Position numbers and translations under genes: made by a program. Positions 26,182 to 35,478 of a stretch of DNA of 38,118 nt are shown piece by piece. Origin of the DNA: Atopobacter phocae ATCC BAA-285 (GTDB taxonomy: Bacteria > Bacillota > Bacilli > Lactobacillales > Aerococcaceae); NCBI RefSeq assembly GCF_000526675.1, contig NZ_JAGN01000010.1:1-38118 (forward strand), written 5' to 3'. Every line of letters starts with the position of its first letter. Position 1 is the first letter of the stretch. The notes below the pieces were generated by a model. That model searched no databases and was not told the DNA's origin. It worked only from the letters and a program-made list of their open reading frames with translations.

Positions 26182-27576
26182 TTAATAGATGACTCGAATG
26201 CCTTCATCACCCAGTTTATCTAATGAATAAACGTGTGGCGTTTCTGCGTCTAGTCCTCTTGAAGAAACTTTATCAAATAAAATTTTAATTGTTTGCAACA
26301 TAATTTTCATGTCCAATAGCAATGAATATTTTTTAATATAAATTAAGTCAAAATTCAATTTACTATTGAAATTTGATGCATATTTACCATAAACTTGCGC
26401 ATACCCAGTAATTCCTGCACGAACATTATGTCTTAAATAATAATAAGGATTTTCTTGCTTAAACTGATCCACAAAAAATGGACGTTCCGGACGTGGACCA
26501 ACTAACGACATATCCCCTTTTAACACATTAATTAATTGTGGCAATTCGTCTATACGTAATGAACGAATATACTTACCAATTTTGGTAACACGCATATCGT
26601 TGGAAGTCGAAAGAACGGGCCCAGAATCTTTTTCAGCAGTTGCTGACATTGAACGGAATTTTAAAATATCAAACTCTTTATTGCCTTTTGTAATACGAGT
26701 TTGTTTGTAAAAAATACCACCCGGTGAATCTTGTTTAATTAATAATGCTGTAATTAACATGATTGGTGCAGTTAAAACAAGTAAGATTAACGCAATTAAA
26801 ATATCAAAAAAGCGTTTAATTAATTCTGCTTCTGGCGGAATACTGAACATCGATAATTCAATCATACTTTCATCTTCAATACTCATAATATTAGGCGACA
26901 TATAAACCATATTGGAGAATCCAGTATTTAAAAATATTTTTTTACCCTCACGCATTAACTTATCAAATAATTTAATCCGCGTTTCTTCGTTTAAATTACT
27001 CGCAAAATAAACAATATCGACTTGATTTAAATACGCTGTGACATGATATTCGTAGTCACTTAGAACCACATGAGTAACTTCATGACGTCCGCTTTTAGAA
27101 CGTTTAAAGTTATCGATTGCATTCAAGACTTCATCTTCACGACCAACAATCATCACTCGTTTTACGCCAGTAAAGTAGTTGTATAATTTAAAGACAGCGA
27201 CACGCCATACAAATAAGAATAATGTCCCAACGACAATATTCACTAAAATAACAGAACGAGGGAAAGCAAACCAACGCCCCATGAATGTTAAAGCCATTGT
27301 AACAAATGACATCAAAATTTGATTGATTAGCGTAATAAATAATAAATCACCAATTGTTTTATTATAAAACACGTAGATTCCAGACAAAATATTAATAAAT
27401 ACAAATCCAATTAGCACTAGAAAAAATGCGGACTGAACATCATGAAAATTTTGTTCTGGTATCGTAAATCCAAATCTTAAATAAAACGAAACGAAATATG
27501 CTAACACAGCAATTAAAACATCCGCAATCACGACAAATACTTTACGTAATTTATCCCATTCAGTTAATCCAAACAT
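26182..27576 (-). CDS. Polyprenyl glycosylphosphotransferase (exopolysaccharide/capsule initiation)
   Basis: This membrane enzyme would place a sugar-1-phosphate on undecaprenyl phosphate to begin a capsular or exopolysaccharide repeat unit. From the ATG at 27576 (AGAGGAGG five bases upstream) it has 464 residues. Four N-terminal membrane helices (about 12-130) and a Rossmann-like region beginning KRVMIVGREDEV (about 138) are followed by a fifth helix near 255-280. The bacterial sugar transferase domain carries KFRSMSATAEKD, LRIDELPQLINVLKGDMSLVG and GPRPERP. It stands alone between terminators, with no polymerase, flippase or glycosyltransferases next to it, which is unusual for this family. 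An upstream extended -10 (TG-T-TAAAAT) may serve it. Confidence 0.88.
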   Translation of the reverse strand: MFGLTEWDKLRKVFVVIADVLIAVLAYFVSFYLRFGFTIPEQNFHDVQSAFFLVLIGFVFINILSGIYVFYNKTIGDLLFITLINQILMSFVTMALTFMGRWFAFPRSVILVNIVVGTLFLFVWRVAVFKLYNYFTGVKRVMIVGREDEVLNAIDNFKRSKSGRHEVTHVVLSDYEYHVTAYLNQVDIVYFASNLNEETRIKLFDKLMREGKKIFLNTGFSNMVYMSPNIMSIEDESMIELSMFSIPPEAELIKRFFDILIALILLVLTAPIMLITALLIKQDSPGGIFYKQTRITKGNKEFDILKFRSMSATAEKDSGPVLSTSNDMRVTKIGKYIRSLRIDELPQLINVLKGDMSLVGPRPERPFFVDQFKQENPYYYLRHNVRAGITGYAQVYGKYASNFNSKLNFDLIYIKKYSLLLDMKIMLQTIKILFDKVSSRGLDAETPHVYSLDKLGDEGIRVIY

Positions 27577-27722
27577 AAATACCTCCTCTGACTCATTCAT
27601 TGTTTTTATTTTAAAAAGTACTCTTATTTTAACATAATGAATGACCAACTAATAGAGATGAAATATATGGGAATTGATTGATTAATTCTTGGTATCACCA
27701 TAATCATTCTATTAGTTTCAAT

Positions 27723-28499
27723 TTATTTTACTGTTGATGAATCAAATACTTGTTGATACAACGCGCCGATTATAACCGCTCCACCAACTGCATTTCCGAG
27801 TAGCACAGGAATGACATTCCATAAGAAATCCATCCATGTAATATCGCCACCAGCAAAAATAGCTGCTGGAATAACAAAAAAGTTAGCGACAACGTGTTGG
27901 AATCCAATTAATACAAATGTCATCACTGGGAACCATGTAACAAGTGCGCGATCTGTATAGTTTTTACTTCCGTATGATAGAAAGACTGCTACACCTACTA
28001 AAATATTACATCCGATTCCTGAGAAGAAAGCTTGTAAGAAATTAGCGTCTACTTTTGCATGAGCAACGTGCAAGGTCTCAGCTAAATAAGCCCCTTCTGT
28101 TAAACCGACAACATGACCGAAAAAGTAAGCGACAAATATAGCGCCAATTAAATTAAAAAGTGCAACAACTGTCCAATTTTTCACTAAATCAATCCATGAC
28201 ACTTTACGTGCAGCCATAGCCATACCAACTGCCATCATGTTTCCTGTTAATAATTCCCCGCCAGCTATCAATAATAATATCAGTCCTACTGGAAAAACAC
28301 TTGCTCCAAGGAACGAGCCAAAACTTGACCATTCTTCAGGTAATATCGCATTAACACGTATATAAGCTAAGTAACCTAGCGCAATATACAATCCTCCCAT
28401 AAAAGCTAAAGGCATCCGTTCACGTTGAGAAATTTCAACTTTGTGTATACCTTTTTTAATTGTGACCTGTACTAATTCTTCTGATGATAATCCATTCAT
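27723..28499 (-). CDS. Formate/nitrite transporter family channel
   Basis: FNT proteins are pentameric channels for formate, nitrite or related small anions. From the ATG at 28499 (AAAGGAG eight bases upstream) the protein has 258 residues and about six membrane helices. Family signatures include GGELLTGNMM (about 81-90) and GIGCNILVGVAVFLSYGSK (about 163), and the conserved pore-region GFQHVVANFFVIP (about 200). In a fermenting lactic-type organism formate exchange is more likely than nitrite, but no pfl or nitrite genes are nearby. It has its own promoter (28547-28575), overlapped by an imperfect inverted repeat. Confidence 0.9.
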   Translation of the reverse strand: MNGLSSEELVQVTIKKGIHKVEISQRERMPLAFMGGLYIALGYLAYIRVNAILPEEWSSFGSFLGASVFPVGLILLLIAGGELLTGNMMAVGMAMAARKVSWIDLVKNWTVVALFNLIGAIFVAYFFGHVVGLTEGAYLAETLHVAHAKVDANFLQAFFSGIGCNILVGVAVFLSYGSKNYTDRALVTWFPVMTFVLIGFQHVVANFFVIPAAIFAGGDITWMDFLWNVIPVLLGNAVGGAVIIGALYQQVFDSSTVK

Positions 28500-28546
28500 A
28501 ATTATATCTCCTTTATTCATCTTGACTTATTTTACTCATCCGTTTT

Positions 28547-28575
28547 ATCTTACATTTTATGTGAAATAAGTTCAA
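28547..28575 (-). promoter_or_regulatory. Promoter of the FNT channel gene
   Basis: TTGAAC (28570-28575), 17 bases, TAAGAT (28547-28552). An imperfect inverted repeat, GTGAAATAAG...CTTATTATCAC (28561-28589), covers the -35. Confidence 0.55.
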
Positions 28576-28619
28576 TATCTTATTATCACTTTTAGCTTTA
28601 GTTTCTCGTCATAAGTCAT

Positions 28620-28657
28620 AAAAAAAGATACAACAAAAGAAAATTGCTGCATCTTTT
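28620..28657 (-). terminator. Terminator after the P-type ATPase gene
   Basis: The arms AAAAGATACAACAA (28623-28636) and TTGCTGCATCTTTT (28644-28657) pair fully as minus-strand RNA with two G-U pairs, followed by a T-run. As plus-strand RNA the same positions would be A-C mismatches, so it is directional. Confidence 0.75.
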
Positions 28658-28671
28658 AGATCAATAAATGA

Positions 28672-31368
28672 TTAATCAAAATTTTTCATATTTAATACTT
28701 TTTTATCTACGCCACCTAGACGTAAACCTAATTTTATTATTTCAACAATTGGAACAATTGCAAAAGCCGTTAACCAAACTTCTAGCCATTCGATTAGTGA
28801 TAATGGCGTTGAGTTGAAGAAATCTTGAACACCAGGTACAACAATTACAAAGAGTAACATGAAACCTGATACTAAAATAGCATAATTAAATCCTTTATTG
28901 CTAAATGGTTTCGTTGTAAATAATGATTTGAAGACTGATTTCACGTTAAATGCATGGAATAATTGGATTAAACCTAATGTCGCAAACGCCATTGTTTCAG
29001 CAGTCGGGATAGAAGCACCCTTGATATGTGTTACATACCAATACATGTATAGCGTTAATCCACCCTCTAATATCCCTTGATAGATAATCGATAACAACAC
29101 CCCATTGGATAAGAAATTAGATGATTTTCCACGTGGAGGTTGTTGCATAATTTCATCATCTGCATCTTCTAATCCTAGGGCGATTGCTGGGAACACATCA
29201 GTTACTAAGTTAATCCATAAAATATGAATTGGTTCCAATATTTGCCAACCTAACATTGTAGCGATAAACATGGTTAAAACTTCACCCAAGTTAGCTGATA
29301 GTAAGTATTGAACCGCTTTTTGAATGTTAGAGAACACTTTACGACCTTCTTCAACTGCAACAACAATTGTTTGGAAGTTATCATCAGCCAATACCATGTC
29401 AGAAGCACCTTTTGAAACTTCTGTCCCAGTAATTCCCATACCAATTCCAATATCTGCTGTTTTTAAACTTGGTGCATCATTTACACCATCACCTGTCATC
29501 GCAACCACTTTATTATTGGCTTGCCATGCTTTTACAATTCTTACCTTATGTTCAGGTGATACACGTGCATACACTGAGTAGTCTTGCACTTGCTTCTCTA
29601 ACTGTTCATCTGACATATGATCGAGCTCAGCACCTGTCATCACACCAGATGTTTGATGAGGCTCTAAAATTCCTAAACGTTGAGCAATAGCAGTTGCTGT
29701 ATCCTTATGGTCTCCAGTAATCATTACTGTTCGAATACCTGCATCTTTTGCCACTCGAATCGCATCTTTTGCTTCTTCACGTTCCGGATCAATCATACCA
29801 ACTAATCCTGCAAATACTAAATCTTCTTCAATTGTTTCTGATGTTAAATCACTTGGCAATTGATCCACACGTTTATACGCTAATGCTAATACACGTAAAG
29901 CTTGTGTTGCTAATTGATGATTTAATTCGGTTAATTGCGTTGAATCTACAGCAGTTAGTGGTTGTTCTTTTCCGTTAATTAAAATCGATTGACAACGTGC
30001 CAACAACATATCAGGCGCACCTTTTACAGCGATAAAATATCCTGAATCACTTTGATGGATGGTTGACATCATCTTACGTGTCGAATCAAATGGTAATTCT
30101 TCCATTCGTGGTTCTTGAGATAATGCTTCATTCAAATCAAATGAATGATCTAAACTAAATTGAACTAAAGCAGTTTCAGTTGGATCACCTAATAATTCAC
30201 CTGCTTGATTAATTTTCGTATCATTAGCAAAACTCATAATTTTAAATAGTAAGTCTTGATCAGCTGATACTTGATCTTGATTAATAACTTGTTGATTAAA
30301 GACAATTTTTTCAACAGTCATTTGGTTTAATGTTAATGTACCTGTTTTATCTGAACAAATTACTTCTGTTCCACCAAGTGTTTCCACTGCTGGTAACTTA
30401 CGAACAAGCGCATGACGTTTTGCCATTTTTTGAGTACCTAAAGCTAAAATAATTGTCGTAATAGCAGGTAACCCTTCCGGAATAGCAGCTACTGCAATTG
30501 AAATAGCAGTCAAGAGCATACGTAGTAAATCGCCCTCTTTAATAAATCCAATAACAAAAATAATTGCAGCAATGATAATAATAGCAATCGTTAACCAACG
30601 GCCTAATGCATCTTGATTTTCTTGCAACGGCGTTTTCTTTTCTTCCGTCGTATTTAAGAGGTTCGCAATTTTACCGACTTCGGTGTTCATACCGGTTTCT
30701 GTTACTACCCCGACAGCACGTCCGTATGTAATACTTGTTGAAGAATATAACATATTCGTCCGATCGCCAATACTAACATTGCCATCTTCCAACGTTCCAA
30801 CGTGTTTTTCAACCGGAACCGATTCACCAGTTAACGCCGCTTCTTCCACTTTTAAAGAATTTGATTCAATCAAACGAACATCGGCTGGTACAATATCTCC
30901 CGCTTCTAGCAAAATGATATCGCCTGGCACAATTTCCTCACTTTTTACTTCAAGTGTATGACCATCACGTTTAACCTTCGCCATGGGTGAGGCCATTTTT
31001 TTCAGCGCATTAATTGCCTCTTCTGCTTTGTTTTCTTGAAAGACACCCAATAAAGCATTTAATAAAACAACGAGTAGAATAATAATTCCGTCAGTCACTT
31101 CACCTAACACAGCGGATACACCTGCTGCGATTAGCAAAATAATAATCATAAAGTCTTTAAACTGATTTAAAAACTTCTGTAACGTCGTTTTTTGTTTTTT
31201 GGCTTCTAGTACGTTTTCACCATGAATATCACGACGTGTTCCGACTTCACGTTCACTCAAACCTTCCATTGATGTATTTAATTTAGATAATACATCATCT
31301 TCTGGCATCGTGTGATACGCAAGTCTTTCTTCTTTTGCTACTTCTTGCATAACTTCTTTTTCTTTCAT
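28672..31368 (-). CDS. Cation P-type ATPase, probable Mn2+/Ca2+ efflux pump (YoaB/MgtA-like)
   Basis: This is a P2-type ATPase of 898 residues from the ATG at 31368 (AGGGGAGG five bases upstream). The actuator motif is LTGESVPVEK, the phosphorylated Asp lies in CSDKTGTLT (about residue 340), and the hinge is MTGDGVNDAPSLK. Cation-site residues of Ca2+-ATPases are kept: Glu in AAIPEGLPA (helix 4) and Asn/Thr/Asp in WINLVTDVFPA (helix 6). The leader carries a yybP-ykoY Mn2+ riboswitch (31416-31543), as for L. lactis yoaB and the pneumococcal MgtA pump. This makes export of excess Mn2+, perhaps also Ca2+, the best assignment. Ion choice is inferred from the riboswitch. Confidence 0.88.
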   Translation of the reverse strand: MKEKEVMQEVAKEERLAYHTMPEDDVLSKLNTSMEGLSEREVGTRRDIHGENVLEAKKQKTTLQKFLNQFKDFMIIILLIAAGVSAVLGEVTDGIIILLVVLLNALLGVFQENKAEEAINALKKMASPMAKVKRDGHTLEVKSEEIVPGDIILLEAGDIVPADVRLIESNSLKVEEAALTGESVPVEKHVGTLEDGNVSIGDRTNMLYSSTSITYGRAVGVVTETGMNTEVGKIANLLNTTEEKKTPLQENQDALGRWLTIAIIIIAAIIFVIGFIKEGDLLRMLLTAISIAVAAIPEGLPAITTIILALGTQKMAKRHALVRKLPAVETLGGTEVICSDKTGTLTLNQMTVEKIVFNQQVINQDQVSADQDLLFKIMSFANDTKINQAGELLGDPTETALVQFSLDHSFDLNEALSQEPRMEELPFDSTRKMMSTIHQSDSGYFIAVKGAPDMLLARCQSILINGKEQPLTAVDSTQLTELNHQLATQALRVLALAYKRVDQLPSDLTSETIEEDLVFAGLVGMIDPEREEAKDAIRVAKDAGIRTVMITGDHKDTATAIAQRLGILEPHQTSGVMTGAELDHMSDEQLEKQVQDYSVYARVSPEHKVRIVKAWQANNKVVAMTGDGVNDAPSLKTADIGIGMGITGTEVSKGASDMVLADDNFQTIVVAVEEGRKVFSNIQKAVQYLLSANLGEVLTMFIATMLGWQILEPIHILWINLVTDVFPAIALGLEDADDEIMQQPPRGKSSNFLSNGVLLSIIYQGILEGGLTLYMYWYVTHIKGASIPTAETMAFATLGLIQLFHAFNVKSVFKSLFTTKPFSNKGFNYAILVSGFMLLFVIVVPGVQDFFNSTPLSLIEWLEVWLTAFAIVPIVEIIKLGLRLGGVDKKVLNMKNFD

Positions 31369-31415
31369 ATATACCTCCCCTATTTCGTACAGTTCCACTG
31401 ACATCTTAATTAATT

Positions 31416-31460
31416 AAAAAGACTTATACATATCGGCAAATAGCCTTTATGCATAAGTCT
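31416..31460 (-). terminator. Riboswitch-controlled terminator before the P-type ATPase
   Basis: AGACTTATGCATA (31460-31448) pairs with TATGTATAAGTCT, followed by TTTT on the minus strand. Its 5' arm contains the P1 3' strand of the aptamer, so the aptamer and terminator exclude each other. Mn2+ binding should stabilise P1 and allow read-through. Confidence 0.85.
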
Positions 31461-31543
31461 CACTAATTAAGATAGCACCAGTAGTTTTCACTACTTAACG
31501 TTGTTGACACTATCGCATTCAATCTGCCAGTTACTCCCTTATG
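31452..31543 (-). ncRNA. yybP-ykoY Mn2+ riboswitch aptamer
   Basis: The RNA reads 31543 to 31452. P1 pairs CATAAG (31543-31538) with CTTATG (31457-31452). The L1 sequence GGGAGTAAC follows P1. A stem GATAG/CTATC encloses TGTCAA, a hairpin AGTAGTGAAAACTACT and GGTG, and the 3' side reads TAGTGAGACTTATG. These match the conserved pieces of the lactococcal aptamer (GGGGAGUA; GUCAA-hairpin-CGG; UAGCAAGACC). The P1 3' strand is shared with the terminator arm. Confidence 0.85.
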
Positions 31544-31571
31544 TACCTATATATTTATTGTACATGATTGA

Positions 31572-33032
31572 TTAGATAATTGCCAATACTATAAAGTTGA
31601 TTAAGAATAAAATCGTTGTAATCCAAACGATTGGATGAACTTCACGTGCCTTACCATTAATGACTTTAGTTAAGCAGTAGAAGAAGAAACCTGCTGCTAT
31701 ACCGTATGAAATAGAGTAACACAATCCCATAAAGATTGAAGCAAAGAAGGCAGGAACCGCTTCTTCAAAATCATACCAATCAATATCTTTAAACGAACTC
31801 ATCATCATAATTCCAACAACTACTAAAGCTGGAGCAGTTGCTTCAGCAGGAACAATACCAATGACTGGAGCAAAAATAGCACTCACTATAAACGCACCCG
31901 CAGTTACCACACTAGTTAACCCTGTACGTCCTCCAGCAGCAATACCGGCAGATGATTCAACAAATGTAGTAATGTTACTTGATCCAATTAATGCGCCTAA
32001 CGTCGTACCAATCGCATCTGCGAAAAGTCCGCGTTCCATTTTTGTTGATAAACCAGTTGCATCATGAACAGCTTCCTCATCTTCTTCAGTAAAAATCCCT
32101 GTGCGACGACCTGTCCCAATGAATGTTCCAATCGTATCAAACGTATCAGTCAAACTAAAAGCAAAGATGGTCAATAAAACTAAAGGAATACGGTTGATAT
32201 CACTGAATAAATGACCAAAACCTTCTGAACCAAACGCTGCCATAAATGTAGTCCCTAATTCACTAAAAGCACTGCCCAATGAATTAGCCGACCAATTAAC
32301 CGCTGAAACGTCCACTACACCTAGAGGAATACCCGCTAACGTTGTAATGATAATTCCAATTAAAATGCCACCTGTTACTTTTTTCAGAACTAATATAATT
32401 GTTACTAATAAACCAATTAGAGCCAATATAACACCTGTTGAGTTAAACATAGCGATGCTTGGAATAATACCGCCACCCATGCTAACCGCTTGAACACCTT
32501 CAACGGTTTGTGTTGGATCATAAGCACTTCCATTAATGGCTAAAATCGAACTACCATCCGCTTGAAAATGAAGAAGATTCGCATTTTTTAATCCGATATA
32601 TGCGACGAATACACCAATCCCTCCACCAAGCGCATGTTGAATACTTAATGGAATACCTTCAATTAACATTTTACGAATTTTAGTTACTGTTATAAAAATA
32701 TTAAATAGACCACATAAGAATACCATCGCAAGAGCTTCTTGCCATTTGAATCCTAATGAAAAACAAACAGTGAAAGCGAAAAATGCATTTAATCCCATAC
32801 CTGGGGCCAAAGCGTAAGGAATATTCGCATAAATTCCCATAATTAACGTACTCACTACGCTGGAAATGATTGTTGCTAAAAATACAGCTTGTGTGGGCAT
32901 CCCTGTCGTCCCTAAAATAGCAGGATTAACGAATATAATGTACGACATAGCGAAGAAAGTAGTCAACCCCGCAATAACCTCACGATGAACGGTTGTTTGA
33001 TTCTCGTTTAATTTGAAAAAATTTGAAATCAT
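31572..33032 (-). CDS. AzgA-type purine (adenine/guanine/hypoxanthine) permease
   Basis: This 486-residue permease of the NCS2/AzgA family has about twelve to fourteen membrane segments. The N-terminus EVIAGLTTFFAMSYIIFVNP, YALAPGMGLNAFFAF (helix 3 region), the nucleobase-site stretch LTDTFDTIGTFIG, and ESSAGIAAGGRTGLTSV are family hallmarks. It is expected to import a purine base with protons. The ATG follows AAGGAG by five bases. A good promoter lies at 33065-33092 with a PurBox-like sequence about 35 bases upstream of the -35. No purine riboswitch is seen in the leader. The substrate within the purines cannot be told. Confidence 0.9.
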   Translation of the reverse strand: MISNFFKLNENQTTVHREVIAGLTTFFAMSYIIFVNPAILGTTGMPTQAVFLATIISSVVSTLIMGIYANIPYALAPGMGLNAFFAFTVCFSLGFKWQEALAMVFLCGLFNIFITVTKIRKMLIEGIPLSIQHALGGGIGVFVAYIGLKNANLLHFQADGSSILAINGSAYDPTQTVEGVQAVSMGGGIIPSIAMFNSTGVILALIGLLVTIILVLKKVTGGILIGIIITTLAGIPLGVVDVSAVNWSANSLGSAFSELGTTFMAAFGSEGFGHLFSDINRIPLVLLTIFAFSLTDTFDTIGTFIGTGRRTGIFTEEDEEAVHDATGLSTKMERGLFADAIGTTLGALIGSSNITTFVESSAGIAAGGRTGLTSVVTAGAFIVSAIFAPVIGIVPAEATAPALVVVGIMMMSSFKDIDWYDFEEAVPAFFASIFMGLCYSISYGIAAGFFFYCLTKVINGKAREVHPIVWITTILFLINFIVLAII

Positions 33033-33064
33033 AATATCTCCTTTTTTATTTAATGATAGTTATA

Positions 33065-33092
33065 ATTATACAAAAACCTGACACAAAATCAA
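33065..33092 (-). promoter_or_regulatory. Promoter of the purine permease gene
   Basis: TTGATT (33087-33092), 16 bases, TATAAT (33065-33070) on the minus strand, about 30 bases ahead of the permease start. Confidence 0.65.
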
Positions 33093-33126
33093 CAGTTTAT
33101 TAACATTAACGTGTTTTATTTTTATA

Positions 33127-33139
33127 ATCGTTCGCTTTT
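33127..33139 (-). promoter_or_regulatory. PurBox-like site (PurR)
   Basis: AAAAGCGAACGAT on the minus strand agrees at 11 of 13 positions with the PurBox AWWWCCGAACWWT, upstream of the purine permease promoter. A second box is not obvious, so confidence is limited. Confidence 0.3.
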
Positions 33140-33174
33140 GGCGAGTTATGTCTCGTTGGAAATTGAGGAATTTG

Positions 33175-33203
33175 TTGCCAAAACTAGTTGAAAAGGTTAT
33201 GAT
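33175..33203 (+). promoter_or_regulatory. tex promoter
   Basis: TTGCCA (33175-33180), 17 bases, TATGAT (33198-33203), about 80 bases before tex. The leader contains two GTTAAC hexamers (33214-33219 and 33238-33243) in inverted or direct order, which may be an operator. Confidence 0.6.
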
Positions 33204-33281
33204 AAAAAGGATTGTTAACACACTTATTTTTGATGTTGTTAACTAAAATAGATATTTTTTGTTAGAGAAAGGATATTACTT

Positions 33282-35462
33282 ATGCATGATTTAATAATGA
33301 ATCAGTTACAACATAAATATAAAAACATTTCTGCTAAACATTTAAAAGCTACCATTGATATGATTTTAGAAGGTAACACCGTTCCTTTTATTGCCCGGTA
33401 TCGGAAAGACCAAACCGGTAATTTAAATGAAGTCGATATTAAAAGTATTGCTGATGATTACGATTCATTCACTAAATTGGAAGAACGTCGTAAAAGTATC
33501 CTTAACTTAATTCAAGAACAAGACAAACTAACCCCTGAATTAAAAAAAGAGATTCAAGCAGCTAAAACCTTACAAGAATTGGAAGATCTATATCGTCCAT
33601 ACAAACAAAAGAAACAAACAAAAGCAACGATTGCACGCGAAAAAGGTCTAACACCACTAGCTGAATTAATTATGACTCAACCAACTGACTTTAATTTGTT
33701 AGAAATCGCTGCTACATATATTAATCCTGAACAAGATCTTGAAACAACTGAGGATGTTATTGAAGGTGTTCATGAAATCTTGGCAGAAGATATTGGCGAT
33801 GAACCAAAATTCAGAAGATGGATTCGACAATTCACTTTTAGAACAGGGATTCTTCAAACAAAATTACGTAAAAACGCGAAAGATGAAATGAGCACTTATG
33901 AAATGTACTATGATTTTACTCAACCGATTTCAAACATCGCTGATCATCAAACATTAGCCATCAATCGAGCAGAACGAGAAAAAATTATTTCTGTTTCCAT
34001 TGAAGTGGATATGGAAGCTCTAGAACGTTACTTTAGTGGTCGTTTAATTACCAATAAAGAATCTGCAGCACAAATGACCATTAAAACAGCTTACCAAGAC
34101 AGCTATAAACGTTTTATTGGACCAGCCATTGAACGCGAAATTCGAAAAGAATTAACGGAACGAGCTGAAGCAGGAGCCATTCATCTATTCGGCGAAAACT
34201 TAACACACCTTTTATTACAACCACCTTTGACCGGTGAAATTATATTAGGATGGGATCCGGCCTTTAGAACAGGATGTAAGTTAGCCATTATTGATACCAC
34301 TGGAAAAGTGTTAAGAAAAGAAGTGATTTATCCACATAAACCAAGTAATAAAGAAAGACGAGAAGCTGCAAAAGAGATTTTCAAACAACTACTAACGGAC
34401 TACCACGTTACTTGTGTAGCCATTGGTAACGGTACAGCCAGTCGTGAATCCGAACAGTTCGTTTCTGACCAAATTAAAGAAATGAGCCAAACGATTACAT
34501 ATACAATTGTTAACGAAGCTGGCGCATCAGTCTATTCAGCTAGCGCATTAGCACGAGAAGAATTTCCGGATTATGAAGTAGAAGAACGCTCAGCTGTTTC
34601 AATTGCACGTCGTTTACAAGATCCTTTAGCTGAACTTATAAAAATTGATCCTAAAGCAGTCGGTGTTGGCCAATATCAACATGACGTTAACCAAAAAGCT
34701 TTGAGTGATGAACTAGACTTTGTTGTATTAAAAGCCGTAAATACCGTTGGAGTCGATTTAAATACTGCTAGTCCAACTCTACTCGAACATGTTTCAGGAT
34801 TGAATAAAACAATTGCTCGAAACATCATTGATTTCCGAAATGAAATTGGACACTTTACACAGCGCAATCAATTAAAAAAAGTCAAACGTTTAGGTGCAAA
34901 GACATTTGAACAAGCTGCGGGATTCTTAAGAATACCAAACGGTGAAGATGCCTTTGATAACACTGCTATTCACCCGGAAAGTTATAAAATCGCTCAACTG
35001 GTACTAAAAGAATTGAATTTATCAACTGATTTACTAGGTTCGCCTGAATTACAAGAAGCCTTAACTTCTTTCGACCACGAGAAATTCGCTCAGGAACATC
35101 AAGTAGGACCACATGAATTAAATGATATTTTAGAACAATTTAAAAAACCAGGACGTGATCCACGGGAAGATGCACCAAAACCAATTTTAAGAGAAGATGT
35201 ATTAAAGATGAGTGACCTATCCGTTGGTATGCAGTTACTTGGAACTGTCAGAAACGTTGTCGACTTTGGAGCCTTTGTTGATATTGGTGTTAAACAAGAT
35301 GGTTTAGTTCATATTTCAAGACTCAGCTCACAATTTATTAATCACCCATCGAATGTCGTATCCGTTGGTGATATTGTGACTGTTTACGTGGATGAACTAG
35401 ATGTCAATAAAAAACGCATTGGATTATCGATGATACCGCCAAAAAGAGAAACTAAAAATTAA
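33282..35462 (+). CDS. tex: Tex family RNA-binding transcription accessory protein
   Basis: Tex is a conserved nucleic-acid-binding protein with an S1 domain that affects transcription and RNA handling. The 726 residues show the helical N-terminus with NTVPFIARYRKDQTG (about 32-46), a YqgF/RuvC-like core (GWDPAFRTGCKLAIID at about 322), and helix-hairpin-helix repeats (about 490-560). The C-terminal S1 domain (VGMQLLGTVRNVVDFGAFVD at about 648) includes the tail KKRIGLSM. The ATG follows AGAAAGGA. It is monocistronic, with its own promoter and terminator. Confidence 0.96.
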   Translation: MHDLIMNQLQHKYKNISAKHLKATIDMILEGNTVPFIARYRKDQTGNLNEVDIKSIADDYDSFTKLEERRKSILNLIQEQDKLTPELKKEIQAAKTLQELEDLYRPYKQKKQTKATIAREKGLTPLAELIMTQPTDFNLLEIAATYINPEQDLETTEDVIEGVHEILAEDIGDEPKFRRWIRQFTFRTGILQTKLRKNAKDEMSTYEMYYDFTQPISNIADHQTLAINRAEREKIISVSIEVDMEALERYFSGRLITNKESAAQMTIKTAYQDSYKRFIGPAIEREIRKELTERAEAGAIHLFGENLTHLLLQPPLTGEIILGWDPAFRTGCKLAIIDTTGKVLRKEVIYPHKPSNKERREAAKEIFKQLLTDYHVTCVAIGNGTASRESEQFVSDQIKEMSQTITYTIVNEAGASVYSASALAREEFPDYEVEERSAVSIARRLQDPLAELIKIDPKAVGVGQYQHDVNQKALSDELDFVVLKAVNTVGVDLNTASPTLLEHVSGLNKTIARNIIDFRNEIGHFTQRNQLKKVKRLGAKTFEQAAGFLRIPNGEDAFDNTAIHPESYKIAQLVLKELNLSTDLLGSPELQEALTSFDHEKFAQEHQVGPHELNDILEQFKKPGRDPREDAPKPILREDVLKMSDLSVGMQLLGTVRNVVDFGAFVDIGVKQDGLVHISRLSSQFINHPSNVVSVGDIVTVYVDELDVNKKRIGLSMIPPKRETKN

Positions 35463-35478
35463 TATTATTTCACGAATT

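Noticed and set aside
28898-30961. Several plus-strand frames within the P-type ATPase gene
   Set aside because: All are antisense shadows of the ATPase coding sequence.
33033-33281. Possible guanine/purine riboswitch before the permease
   Set aside because: The minus-strand leader from the predicted start is only about 25-30 bases, and no purine aptamer core was found further upstream.
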